This document shows, piece by piece, positions 8,398 through 16,692 of a stretch of 64,000 nucleotides of DNA. Position numbers and translations under genes: made by a program. The DNA comes from Deltaproteobacteria bacterium (GTDB lineage Bacteria > Myxococcota > UBA727 > VGSZ01), in NCBI GenBank assembly GCA_016177705.1, contig JACOUT010000012.1:95116-159115 (forward strand), written 5' to 3'. How positions within the stretch are numbered: position 1 is the first letter of the stretch; each line of letters opens with the position of its first letter. The notes beneath the pieces were generated by a model, which worked only from the letters and a program-made list of their open reading frames with translations, did no database searches and was not told the origin of the DNA.

Positions 8398-9339
8398 ATG
8401 GCCAAGCCCGAGGTGCTCGTCGTCTACAAGAAGTCGCAATTGCGCTTGGCGCTCGAGAAGCGCAACAGCCGCATCAAGCGCCTGCTCAAGCGCGGCGACC
8501 CGAGCACCGAGCCGATGCGCGCCGCGCACGAGGCGCACGAGGACACGCTGCTCGAGGTGGAGCGCGCGTTGCGCGCTGCGGGGGCCAGCTTCGCGCGCGT
8601 CTACCGCGCGCGCCTGCGCCCCGGCATGACCGAGCACCGGCGCCTGGTCATCTCGGTGGGCGGCGACGGAACGCTGCTCGACACCAGCCACAAGGTGAGT
8701 GCCGCGCCGGTGCTCGGCGTCAACTCGGATACGGCCCATTCGGTCGGCTTCTTGTGCGCCGCCCACCGTGGCACCTTCGCGGCGCTGCTGTCACAGGTGC
8801 TGGCGGGCCGCCTCAAGCCCACCGTGGTGCGACGCCTGGCGGGCGCCATCGACGGCACACCGCTGCCCTTCCCGGTGTTGAACGACGTGCTGGTGGCGCA
8901 CAAGAACCCAGCCGCCACCTCGCGCGTCTTGGTCGAGCACCAGGGCGTGGTCGAGGATCAAAAGTCGAGCGGCATCTGGGTGTCGACCGCGGCCGGCTCC
9001 ACCGCCGCCATGTCGTCGGCGGGCGGCGAGATCGTCGGCTTGGCTGACGCGCGCGCACAGCTTCGCGTGCGCGAGCCGTTCTTGGCCGATGGACCGCGCT
9101 TCAAGCTCGCGGCCTTGTGGCTCAGCGACGGCGACGAGGTGGCGGTCACCTCCAAGATGCGCGAGGGCCGCGTCTACCTCGACGGCCCGCACGAGCTGCT
9201 CGAGCTGCCCATGGGCGCGCGCCTGACCCTGAGCCTGCGCGCGCCGCCGTTGCACCTGTTCGCCACCCAGGAGATGGCGCTGCGGCGCGAGACCGCGCGG
9301 CAGAACGCACGCCAAGACAGGCTGCGCAGCCACGCTTGA
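8398..9339 (+). CDS. nadK: NAD kinase
   Basis: 313 residues preceded by GAGGAG at a good distance. The ATP/polyphosphate motif GGDGT is at residues 88-92 (VISVGGDGTLLD), followed by the GVNSD loop, the PVLNDVLVAH element and the NAD-binding SGIWVSTAAGSTAAMSSAGG segment that matches the family's STPTGSTAY-type signature. The enzyme phosphorylates NAD+ to NADP+ in the cytosol. The N-terminal ~80 residues are longer and more helical than in compact NAD kinases, with a charged KKSQLRLALEKRNSR helix. Confidence 0.92.
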   Translation: MAKPEVLVVYKKSQLRLALEKRNSRIKRLLKRGDPSTEPMRAAHEAHEDTLLEVERALRAAGASFARVYRARLRPGMTEHRRLVISVGGDGTLLDTSHKVSAAPVLGVNSDTAHSVGFLCAAHRGTFAALLSQVLAGRLKPTVVRRLAGAIDGTPLPFPVLNDVLVAHKNPAATSRVLVEHQGVVEDQKSSGIWVSTAAGSTAAMSSAGGEIVGLADARAQLRVREPFLADGPRFKLAALWLSDGDEVAVTSKMREGRVYLDGPHELLELPMGARLTLSLRAPPLHLFATQEMALRRETARQNARQDRLRSHA

Positions 9340-9391
9340 CCGTTCGCTGCATCCAACCAGCACCGAGACGTCCGCGACCCGAAGGAGCCCC

Positions 9392-10063
9392 ATGCCCGCC
9401 AAGAAGAACGCGCCCGCCAAGAAGAAGAAGAAGGCTGCGACCAAGAAGAAGGCCGCCAAGAAGCCAGCCGGCAAGAAGAAGGCGCCCGCAAAGAAGGCCC
9501 CCGCCAAGAAGACGGCCGCCAAGAAGGCCCCCGCCAAGAAGGCGCCCACCAAGAAGGTGGCGCCCGCCAAGGCGCCGGTGGTCCCCGCCGACCGCGGCGC
9601 GCCCAGCGAGGGCGTGGTCGCCCCGGCCTTCTCGCTGGCCGGCGACGACGGCGCCGTGCACACGCTCGCCGACCACCTGGGCACGCCGGTGGTGGTCTAC
9701 TTCTACCCGCGCGACGACACGCCCGGCTGCACCATCGAGGCCTGCGACTTCCGCGACAACATCGCGCGCGCCGCCGCCAAGGGCGCGGTGGTGTACGGCG
9801 TCTCCAAGGACTCCACCGACAGCCACGCGCGCTTCCGCCAGAAGTACAGCCTGAACTTCCCGCTGCTCTCCGACCCCGAGCTGCACGTGCACAAGGCGTA
9901 CGGCGCCTGGGGCGAGAAGCTGATGTACGGCAAGCCGACGGTCGGCGTGATCCGCTCCACGTTCCTCGTCGGCAAGGACGGCCGCATCGCGCGCGCCTGG
10001 CCTCGCGTCAAGGTCGACGGCCACGTCGACGAGGTGCTGCGCGCGCTCGACGCGTTGGAGTGA
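9392..10063 (+). CDS. Bcp/PrxQ-type peroxiredoxin with histone-H1-like N-terminal tail
   Basis: Residues 1-62 are almost entirely Lys, Ala and Pro in KKAPAKK-type repeats like eukaryotic histone H1 tails. Residues ~70-223 are a complete atypical 2-Cys peroxiredoxin Q with DDTPGCTIEACDFRD, peroxidatic Cys113 and resolving Cys118. The family reduces hydrogen and organic peroxides using thioredoxin. Ribosome site GAAGGAG precedes the ATG. The tail should bind DNA or RNA nonspecifically and could place peroxide detoxification on the nucleoid. A neighbouring DNA-binding protein (10760-12325) has a similar tail at its C-terminus. The ordinary enzyme lacks any such extension. Confidence 0.92.
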   Translation: MPAKKNAPAKKKKKAATKKKAAKKPAGKKKAPAKKAPAKKTAAKKAPAKKAPTKKVAPAKAPVVPADRGAPSEGVVAPAFSLAGDDGAVHTLADHLGTPVVVYFYPRDDTPGCTIEACDFRDNIARAAAKGAVVYGVSKDSTDSHARFRQKYSLNFPLLSDPELHVHKAYGAWGEKLMYGKPTVGVIRSTFLVGKDGRIARAWPRVKVDGHVDEVLRALDALE

Positions 10064-10125
10064 GCGCTCGACAACGCAACGGGCTGGCCAGGATCGCGGG
10101 CGGCGCGATCCTGCAACCGGAATCT

Positions 10126-10300
10126 GGGGCTTCTCGAGCTGCAAGAAGCAACGATCGCTGCTCTCGCGAGAGCATGCCGCGGTGCCTTCATGGCGCGCCG
10201 GCGTGCGAGGATCGGCCCGTCGCCGCCACAACGACGTTCCTGCCTCGCTCGAACGCCCCCACCCCTGCCCCTCCCCTGCGGGGAGGGCCCTTCCGAGTTC
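10126..10300 (+). repeat. Intergenic structured repeat, copy B
   Basis: Same element order as copy A: GCTCTCGCGAGAGC palindrome (10160-10173), GCGGTGCC block, then CCCCCACCCCTGCC and a hairpin with arms CCCTCCCC (10269-10276) and GGGGAGGG (10280-10287). It is oriented head to head with copy C. Confidence 0.75.
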
Positions 10301-10479
10301 GTTCGGGGCGATCGGTCTGGAGGCGATGCGAGAGGGAATCCCAGGGCGACCTGCGCGACAAGCGTGAGCGCGTCTAGCGTCGCTCTGCGTGGCTGTCGTC
10401 CCGCTCGATCCGCACCATGCGCCGCCTGAACGTGGAGGTCGGACACATGCTCGTTGGAAGCGTCGCTACGGTTCGGGTC

Positions 10480-10690
10480 ACGCGGGTAGCTGCACGGCCC
10501 TCCCCGCAGGGGAGGGGCAGGGGTGGGGGCGTTCCAGGGCGGCAGCGACGTCGCTCGTCGGCACGCACACCTGCTGCCGCACGGCAGCGCCACAGCACGG
10601 CACCCCGCATGCTCTCGCGAGAGCAGCGAACGTCGATGGGGGAGCGACGACAAGCCCCATCGTCCTCTTCGCCTTCTTCCGACGTTACCG
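10480..10690 (-). repeat. Intergenic structured repeat, copy C (inverted)
   Basis: Inverted copy: hairpin arms CCCTCCCC (10498-10505) and GGGGAGGG (10509-10516), then the palindrome GCTCTCGCGAGAGC (10611-10624), ending in GGGGCTTGTCGTCGC as read on the minus strand, which also opens copy A (1190-). The conserved edges help define the element's left boundary. Confidence 0.75.
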
Positions 10691-10759
10691 TCACCAGTCC
10701 GCAGACGACCTGCGGTGAGCCGCAGCGATCCCTTGCTTCCACGCTTCGCGCGAAGGGCG

Positions 10760-12325
10760 CTACCGCTTCTTGCCTGCCTTCTTGGCCGGCTTCTTCGGCA
10801 CCGGTGCGCGCGTGGCGGCCGGCTTCTTGGCCGCGACCGCGACAGGCGCCTTGGTCTTCGGCGTCGCCGCGCGCACCGTGATCTGCTTCGGCTTGCCCTC
10901 GGGCGCCACCACCACCACCGGCTTCTCTGCGTCGGCCTTCAACACCGGCTTGGCGCCGCCCAGGCGCAGCGCAGAGCGCTCGCGCGCGCTCTCCTTGGCC
11001 TCCTCGGCGGGGCGCACCAGGCGCTCGTCGTCGAGGAACTTGCTGCGCAGCACGTTGGGTTGGCGCTCGCGACGGTCCATCGGGTTGTCGTAGTCGTTGT
11101 CCGAGATGCGGAACACCGGCTCTTTGCCGAGCGGCCACAGGAAGCTCGCGGCCGGGCGATCGGCGAGCGGCGTGGGCAGCGCGCGCTCGATGACGCGCAC
11201 CTCGCGCGCACCCGCAACCACCGCGAGCTGGTTGGCGTGCTGCTCCGCGGCGATGCGCACGGCGTTCAGCCGGTTCGCGTACGGCTCGAAGATGTGGAAC
11301 TCGATGGCGATGGAGTCGCTGTCCCTGAACTGCCACAGGCCGATGCAGCGCCCCTCCTCGACGATGATGGAGGTGGTGTTGCCCGCCGGATCGTAGACCC
11401 AGGGCGCGAAGCGCGGCTCGACCACGCGCGTTCGATCGCGCCAGCCGAGCGCGTAGGCGTCCCACAAGGGCAGGAACAGGATGCGCTCGACGGCGCCGGC
11501 GCCCTTCCTGGTCTGGTCCGCCACCTCGCGCAGCGTCACCAGCCCCTCGCCCAGGCCGTCGACGGGGAACTTGACCACCTCGCGGCCGAGCACCTCGAAG
11601 ACGCGGCGCACCTCGGCGACCTGCAGGCCGGTCCACCAGGCGGCGTCCTCCAGGCGCGCCGGGCCGTAGCAGCGCAGGTAGCGGCGCACCACGTCGACGC
11701 GCGCGTTGTCCACCTGCTCCACCGCCAGGTTGGCCTCGGGCAACCACTGGTCGGCGAGCGCGTAGTTGAACTGGTTGCCCTTCCAGCCCTTGGTGGTGGT
11801 GCGGATCAGCACGCCGAGGTCGCACAGCTTGCGCAGGATGGTGCGCTCGACGTCGGTGCCGGGGCGACGCTCCTTGCCGGGGAACAGCGTGGCGATGATG
11901 TCGGCGTCGCTCTTCGGCATGGTGAAGGCGACGCTCTTGAGCCGCTCACCGAAGCGCCGGAGCGCGTCCTCGTCGAAGCCCTCGCTGCGCAAGCGCGACA
12001 TGCCGGTCGACGACAGCGTGTCGAAGAGCGCGCGGAAGTAGAGCGGGTAGTCCTCGGAGGCAAGCAGGAACAAGGAGCCGCGAAAGGCGGTGGCGCGCAC
12101 CAAGCTGCGGTCGTTGATCAGCGCCTCCTCGATGTCGCCGAGCGTCAAGGTCGGCCGGCGCGCGAGCAACGACAGGTAGGCGATGGGGTTTGGCCCATAG
12201 ATGCCCGGTCGGCGGTGGATGGCCTCGACGAGGGTCTCGCCGTCGCTGAAGGTGTTCAGCGTGCTGTGGTGGTAGCGCTGCAACTGCCGCAGCGACGTGA
12301 CCTCGTAGGCACCTTTGACCGGCAT
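10760..12325 (-). CDS. Winged-helix DNA-binding (HTH_42/AlkZ-like) protein with Lys/Ala-rich C-terminal tail
   Basis: 521 residues from an ATG with a strong GGAGGAG ribosome site. The body matches the HTH_42 family (relatives of AlkZ/YcaQ DNA glycosylases): an N-terminal VTSLRQLQRYHHSTLNTF-type helix pair, GPNPIAYLSLLARRP, winged-helix repeats, and a conserved C-terminal stretch with VYDPAGNTTSIIVEEGRCIGLWQF. The final ~80 residues are low-complexity and basic, ending KKPAKKAGKKR. Relatives unhook interstrand crosslinks or excise alkylated bases; glycosylase activity here is inferred, not shown. Combined with the peroxiredoxin, two neighbouring genes have histone-like tails. Confidence 0.8.
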   Translation of the reverse strand: MPVKGAYEVTSLRQLQRYHHSTLNTFSDGETLVEAIHRRPGIYGPNPIAYLSLLARRPTLTLGDIEEALINDRSLVRATAFRGSLFLLASEDYPLYFRALFDTLSSTGMSRLRSEGFDEDALRRFGERLKSVAFTMPKSDADIIATLFPGKERRPGTDVERTILRKLCDLGVLIRTTTKGWKGNQFNYALADQWLPEANLAVEQVDNARVDVVRRYLRCYGPARLEDAAWWTGLQVAEVRRVFEVLGREVVKFPVDGLGEGLVTLREVADQTRKGAGAVERILFLPLWDAYALGWRDRTRVVEPRFAPWVYDPAGNTTSIIVEEGRCIGLWQFRDSDSIAIEFHIFEPYANRLNAVRIAAEQHANQLAVVAGAREVRVIERALPTPLADRPAASFLWPLGKEPVFRISDNDYDNPMDRRERQPNVLRSKFLDDERLVRPAEEAKESARERSALRLGGAKPVLKADAEKPVVVVAPEGKPKQITVRAATPKTKAPVAVAAKKPAATRAPVPKKPAKKAGKKR

Positions 12326-12414
12326 GTCGTGTCTCTCCTCCGTCGAGGGGTAGCCCGGGGCCCGTCGGGCGCAAAGGGGAGATTCCGGGGGAGATTCGGT
12401 GCTACCCTGCGGCG

Positions 12415-12651
12415 GTGGCGACACCGATTCCGCCCGAATTCCAAGACGAGCTGCACGAGTCCGGGGACCGGCTCGTCACTGCCGAGCGTTCGATGTTCGG
12501 CACGCGCCTGCCGCGCCCTACGGGCGTCGGCCGCCACCTCGTGGTCGTGCTGGTGATCTTCGTGGTCGCGCTCGGGCTCGCCATCGCCTTCGCCGAGAGC
12601 CGTGGCGGTGACGGCACGCCCGGCCCCTCGCCGACACCGACGTCTCCCTGA
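12415..12651 (+). CDS. Small single-pass membrane protein
   Basis: A 78-residue frame with GTG start, a charged N-terminal 40 residues, one clear transmembrane helix (HLVVVLVIFVVALGLAIAF) and a short Pro/Ser/Thr tail. It diverges from the winged-helix gene. The ribosome site is weak and no family is recognised, so this is a hypothetical call based on the well-formed membrane helix. Confidence 0.5.
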   Translation: MATPIPPEFQDELHESGDRLVTAERSMFGTRLPRPTGVGRHLVVVLVIFVVALGLAIAFAESRGGDGTPGPSPTPTSP

Positions 12652-12752
12652 GCGCAGCCGCTCCGACGGGAATCGTCCGCTCAGGTGTTTCGAACTGTCG
12701 CGCTGCTCGACATCCTTTGACAGCGCGCGCCGTTGCTGGTGACGCTCGCGCC

Positions 12753-14216
12753 ATGGACGAGCGCCGCATCGGCGACCTCCTCGTGGAAGCCGGTGTCATC
12801 TCGCGCGACGAGCTCGAGCGCGTGCTGGCAAGGAAGCCGGATCTCGGCGGCAGCCGTGTGCTCTCCGAGCTGTACGCGCTCGGCCTGGCCAACGAGCGGC
12901 AGCTCGCGTGCGCGCTCGCGCAGCGCGCCGGGGCGCCGGTGGTGGTGCTCACCGAGAGCACCATCGACCTGAACGCGCTCGTGCTCGTGCCCGAGCATCA
13001 GGTACGCGCCAACCTGGCGGTGCCGGTCGCCGTCGACGCGCGCACCATCACGGTGGCGACGCCGAACCCCGACGCGCCGGGGCTGAGCGAGCCCATCGCC
13101 TACGTCACCGGCCGCCGCGTGGTGCCGGTGCTCGGCATCCACGACGTTCTCGTGCAGGTGATCGAGCGCGCCTACGCGGCGCTCGAGCAGGGCGCCGAGG
13201 TGCTGCGCGGCGACAAGAGCTCGCATTGGATCCCGCGCCTCGAGATGGCCGCCCACCTGCCCCGGCCGAAGCTCGACGAGGCCGGCGAGCTGGCGCGCGC
13301 ACTGCTCGGCGAGCTGTCGCAAGCGACGCCGACGCGCGGTGTGCCGCTCGGCGCCCTGCGCCTCAAGCGCATCATGGTGGAGCAGGCGACGCGCGCGCCT
13401 GCGGCAGAAGCGCCGCCGCTGCCCCTCACCGAGCTGGCCGCGGAGCCGCCCTCGGGGCCGCCGCTCGCGCTCGTGGTCGACGACGACGCCGATATCAGGA
13501 AGCTGTTGACCACCGCGTTGCGCCACGACGGCCTGGTGGTCGAGGAGGCCGCCGCCGGCGACGAGGCGATCGCGCTGTTGCGGCGGATACGCCCGAGCGT
13601 CGTGCTGCTCGACGCCAACCTGCCGGGTGTGCACGGCTTCGAGGTGTGCGCCGCGCTCAAGCAGGGCGAGGTGCACCGCCACCTGCCCATCATCATGATC
13701 TCGGCCATCTATCGGGGCTGGATGCAGGCGCGCGAGATCCAGGAGGTGCACGGCGCCGACTTCTTCGTCGAGAAGCCCTTCGAGCTGCAGTACGTGCGCC
13801 GCCTGGTGGCCGACATCCTCAAGCGCGAGCCGCCGGCGTCACCCACGCCCGCGGCCGTCGCCGAGCGCCTCGAGGTGATCCGCGCCAGCTACGAGAAGAA
13901 CGCCGGCGAGGGGCTCTCGTTGCCTGCGGCCGCCGACGTCGATCTCTGGCTGCAGCTCGACCCCTTCGACGGCCGCGGCTGGCTCGAGCGCGGCAACCTC
14001 GCCATGCAGGAGCAGGACTGGGCGACCGCCATGACCTCCTACGAGGCGGCCACCATCTACGACCCGAGCTTGATCGTCGCCTTCGTCGGCCTGGCCATGG
14101 CGCTCGAGCAGCTCGGCTTCGTGCGGCGCGCGCGCACCACGTGGCTGCGCGCGCGCAGTCTGGCCGTCGACGTCGACGATCAGCTGCGCGCGCGCATCGA
14201 GCTGCACCTCAAGTAG
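12753..14216 (+). CDS. MshEN (GspE-N) - response regulator receiver - TPR-like protein
   Basis: 487 residues. Residues 1-~140 match the type II/IV secretion ATPase N-terminal module (MshEN): RIGDLLVEAGVISRDELERVL, then QRAGAPVVVL and VPVAVDARTITVATPNP; in MshE this module binds cyclic-di-GMP. A receiver domain follows (~235-355) with the DDD acidic pocket, phospho-acceptor Asp in SVVLLDANLPGVHGFEV, and the conserved Lys in FFVEKPFE. The end has TPR-type helices (WLERGNLAMQEQDWATAMTSYEAA). The DNA-binding and ATPase domains usual for its two halves are missing, so it looks like a signalling adaptor, possibly linking phosphorelay and c-di-GMP to motility or secretion. Confidence 0.85.
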   Translation: MDERRIGDLLVEAGVISRDELERVLARKPDLGGSRVLSELYALGLANERQLACALAQRAGAPVVVLTESTIDLNALVLVPEHQVRANLAVPVAVDARTITVATPNPDAPGLSEPIAYVTGRRVVPVLGIHDVLVQVIERAYAALEQGAEVLRGDKSSHWIPRLEMAAHLPRPKLDEAGELARALLGELSQATPTRGVPLGALRLKRIMVEQATRAPAAEAPPLPLTELAAEPPSGPPLALVVDDDADIRKLLTTALRHDGLVVEEAAAGDEAIALLRRIRPSVVLLDANLPGVHGFEVCAALKQGEVHRHLPIIMISAIYRGWMQAREIQEVHGADFFVEKPFELQYVRRLVADILKREPPASPTPAAVAERLEVIRASYEKNAGEGLSLPAAADVDLWLQLDPFDGRGWLERGNLAMQEQDWATAMTSYEAATIYDPSLIVAFVGLAMALEQLGFVRRARTTWLRARSLAVDVDDQLRARIELHLK

Positions 14217-14229
14217 CGGTGCGGGTCCG

Positions 14230-15153
14230 CTACCGGCGACGGCGGCCGAGCAGCAGCGCGGCACCGAGCAGCACCGCCAGCGCAGCCGGCGCGCCCGTGG
14301 TCACGCGGGTGCTGGCGCAGCCGGTCGTGGGCTCGGGATCGCCGCCGAGGTCGCGGCCGTTGTCGTCGCCCTCGCCCTCGCCCTCGCCGGGCTCGCCCTC
14401 ACCCTCGCCCTCGCCGGGCTCGCCTTCGCCCTCGCCCTCGCCCTCGCCGGTGCAGCTGAACAGCGCCCCGGTGGCGTCGACGCAGTACTCACAGCTCGCT
14501 TCGGTGCAGCCGGGCTCGGCGCAGCCGCCGGTGGTGCAGTCGATGTCGATCGCGCCGCAGCCGCAGTCGCAGCCGGCGTCGCCGTACCAGGTGGCGCTGC
14601 AGGTCCAGCCCGCCGGCACCGGGGTGCAGGCCTCGCCGGGCGCGCCGCAACGGAAGCCGTCCTCCAAGGTGCAGGTGGCGCTGCAGCCGTCGCCGCCGGC
14701 CGGTGAGGCGCCGTCGTCGTCCTCGCAGGTCTCGTCGCCGTCGATGATGCCGTCGCCGCACACCACCTGGTGGCAGCCCGCGAAGGCGTCGAAGGTGCCG
14801 CCGCAGTCGAAGCCGGCGTCGACGGCGCTGCAGTCGGCCGCACAGCCGGCGGCGCCGCCGTCGTCACACACCTCGGTGCCGTCGACCACGCCGTCGCCGC
14901 ACGCGTTGGCGACACAGGTCGCAGGATTGCCGGAGCTCGGCACCTGGCCGTCGGTGGCGCATTGGTTGTAGCGGCACGAGGCGAGCGTGGCGGTCGCGCA
15001 GTCGGGGTCGGCAGCGCCGCAGCCGCAGTCGCAGCCGTCATCCGAGCCGTAGTAGCCCGCGTTGCACGTCCACTCGGCGGGCGGGGTGGTCTGAGCGAAG
15101 GCGGGCACGGCGAAGGCGGCGATGACGACGATGGAGAAGCTGAGAGCGCGCAT
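14230..15153 (-). CDS. Cys-rich repeat surface protein with Gly-Glu linker and C-terminal sorting-like tag
   Basis: A signal peptide (MRALSFSIVVIAAFAVPAFA) starts at an ATG behind GGGAGG. The mature protein has repeated Cys-rich modules like the myxobacterial DUF4215 repeat: ACGDGVVDGTEVCDDGG, then VCGDGIIDGDETCEDDDG and DGCSATCTLEDGFRC. Two DCGCG motifs flank them. Then come interrupted Gly-Glu repeats (about 14360-14455), a lone Cys, a hydrophobic helix (PAALAVLLGAALLLG) and terminal RRRR, the layout of MYXO-CTERM surface-anchoring tags. Probably exported and anchored on the cell surface; ligand unknown. Confidence 0.85.
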   Translation of the reverse strand: MRALSFSIVVIAAFAVPAFAQTTPPAEWTCNAGYYGSDDGCDCGCGAADPDCATATLASCRYNQCATDGQVPSSGNPATCVANACGDGVVDGTEVCDDGGAAGCAADCSAVDAGFDCGGTFDAFAGCHQVVCGDGIIDGDETCEDDDGASPAGGDGCSATCTLEDGFRCGAPGEACTPVPAGWTCSATWYGDAGCDCGCGAIDIDCTTGGCAEPGCTEASCEYCVDATGALFSCTGEGEGEGEGEPGEGEGEGEPGEGEGEGDDNGRDLGGDPEPTTGCASTRVTTGAPAALAVLLGAALLLGRRRR

Positions 15154-15293
15154 GAGGTCCTCCCTGGACACGCCCGGTATCGGACCGATGTCGCAGGAGG
15201 TGCGTCGATCTCCCACATGGGCCTCGGTCGGATGTCCGATTTCTGGACCGGCCTGCCACCACGGCCCATGATGGCGCCACGCGGAGGCAAACG

Positions 15294-15434
15294 ATGCCGA
15301 GCTACGAAAAGACCTTGCCGATCACAGCCTTCCAAGGGTTGCTCGAGGAGATGTGCGCGGCCGCGGCGGCCGAGCTGTTGGCCACCCGAGCCCGGCTCGA
15401 GGCGCTCGACGCCGAGCGCGACCCGCCCGGCTGA
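15294..15434 (+). CDS. Small helical protein, 46 residues
   Basis: ATG behind GGAGG at 7 nt spacing; the product begins MPSYEKTLPITAFQGLLEEM and continues as a single Ala/Glu/Arg-rich amphipathic helix ending in DPPG. It sits alone between a divergent and a convergent gene. No family is recognised, but the ribosome site and clean helix make it better than background. Confidence 0.55.
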   Translation: MPSYEKTLPITAFQGLLEEMCAAAAAELLATRARLEALDAERDPPG

Positions 15435-15449
15435 CACTGACGCGTCGCG

Positions 15450-16598
15450 TCAGAAGTCGCGAGCTCGGTCGCCGAGCTGCATGTGGGCGCGGGCGAGCCC
15501 GGCGTCATCGAGCTTGGCGGCGGCCTCGTCCGGCTTCGAGACCACGATGATGCCGGGCGGCAACGCGAGCCCGGCGGCGAGCAGCGCGCGTGCGCCGAGC
15601 ACCGCGCGCGCGCCGATGGCGCCGCCGAGCAGCGCCCGCCCCGTGTCCCTGCCCTCCACCATGACGTCGTGCCCGGGCGCCGGCCCGTAGAACGACACCG
15701 CGGTGGTCAAGAACACGTCGCGGCCGACGATGACGTCCGACAGACCGAGGTTCGACAGCGTGGAGCCCGGCTGCGCCACCACGCGGCGCAGGCTGGTGTC
15801 GACCAGTGTGCGGCAACCCTCGCCGATGACCGAGCCCACGATCACCGAGTGATCGGCCACGAGCACGCCCTTGCCGACGAAGCTGTCGATCACGCTGGCA
15901 TGCGGCTCGAGGCGCACGCCGTCCTCGAGGATCGAGCCGGACACGTAGGCGGTCGGGTGCACGTCGACCTTGGCGCCGAGACGGTCCTTGCCCTCGCCGA
16001 GACCGAGCTCGAGGCGGCGGGTTGCGAGCGCGGCCAGCGACAGCTCGAGCGCCTCGAGCCAGTGCGTCACCTCGCCGCACAGGCGCTGCACCGCCGGCAC
16101 CTCGACGACGTGCGGCGCAGGTCCGTACGGCGGCACCCGCTCCGCGCGCGCGCCCTGCTCGTCGGCGATGACCTGCGGTGTCGCCGTGTCGAGCGCGGCG
16201 GCCGGGCGCGCGTCCACGGCGGCGAGTCGTCCCTGGAGCGCACCGGCCCACAGGGGGACCCTCAGCGCGTCGGGGCCGCGCATGCGGGCGACGGCGCGCG
16301 AAAGCGGCGTGCCCGGCGCGATGGCCGCCTGTACGAACGGATCGCGCGCGGCGAGCAGGCGCGCCGCGGCCGACGCCGAGAACACCGCGTCGGCGGTGAA
16401 GGCGAGCCGCGCGCCCGTCGGCAGGGGCAGGCCCGCTTCGACGTCGACGACGGCGAGCCCTGCGGCGGCGGCTGCGCGCTCCTGCCAGCGGCAGAGCGGC
16501 AGGTCGCCGACCAGCAGCGCCCCCGGCGGTTCGTCGAGCGGCGCCACGGGTTGCTCCCAGGCGGCGTGGCGCAAGCGGACGGCGATGGCGGCGGGCAC
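15450..16598 (-). CDS. Left-handed beta-helix (hexapeptide repeat) protein, sugar-nucleotidyltransferase-like
   Basis: The C-terminal half (from about DRLGAKVDVHPTAYVSGSIL) shows hexapeptide turns [ILV]-G-X4 typical of left-handed beta-helix acyltransferases and GlmU-like C-domains. The N-terminal half (GALLVGDLPLCRWQERAAA) may be a divergent nucleotidyltransferase domain but lacks the usual GGxGTR loop. The start is uncertain: GTG at 16598 is the last sensible one before overlap with the divergent PP2C gene, and no ribosome site is clear. Likely cytosolic and trimeric; a role in sugar-nucleotide or surface polysaccharide metabolism is inference. Confidence 0.65.
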   Translation of the reverse strand: MPAAIAVRLRHAAWEQPVAPLDEPPGALLVGDLPLCRWQERAAAAAGLAVVDVEAGLPLPTGARLAFTADAVFSASAAARLLAARDPFVQAAIAPGTPLSRAVARMRGPDALRVPLWAGALQGRLAAVDARPAAALDTATPQVIADEQGARAERVPPYGPAPHVVEVPAVQRLCGEVTHWLEALELSLAALATRRLELGLGEGKDRLGAKVDVHPTAYVSGSILEDGVRLEPHASVIDSFVGKGVLVADHSVIVGSVIGEGCRTLVDTSLRRVVAQPGSTLSNLGLSDVIVGRDVFLTTAVSFYGPAPGHDVMVEGRDTGRALLGGAIGARAVLGARALLAAGLALPPGIIVVSKPDEAAAKLDDAGLARAHMQLGDRARDF

Positions 16599-16692
16599 GG
16601 CGGGAGGGGACTGTCGCAGACTTGCCGGCCCCCGTGGGAGTGGGGTACCTCGGTGGGTCGAGGGAGCAGCAAGGGCAACGGCGAGGGTAAGC

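Larger units (their letters stand above)
10064..10759. other. Gene-free stretch holding an inverted repeat pair
   Basis: About 700 bp between the converging peroxiredoxin and winged-helix genes. I see no convincing coding region: reading frames here have no ribosome sites and no recognisable product. It holds repeat copies B and C in opposite orientation, separated by about 180 bp of unremarkable sequence. Confidence 0.6.

Noticed and set aside
8791..9684. Minus-strand frame rich in Phe/Leu/Ala opposite the Lys-rich peroxiredoxin tail
   Set aside because: The apparent hydrophobic helices are the antisense reading of AAG/GCC codons; no start or ribosome site supports it.
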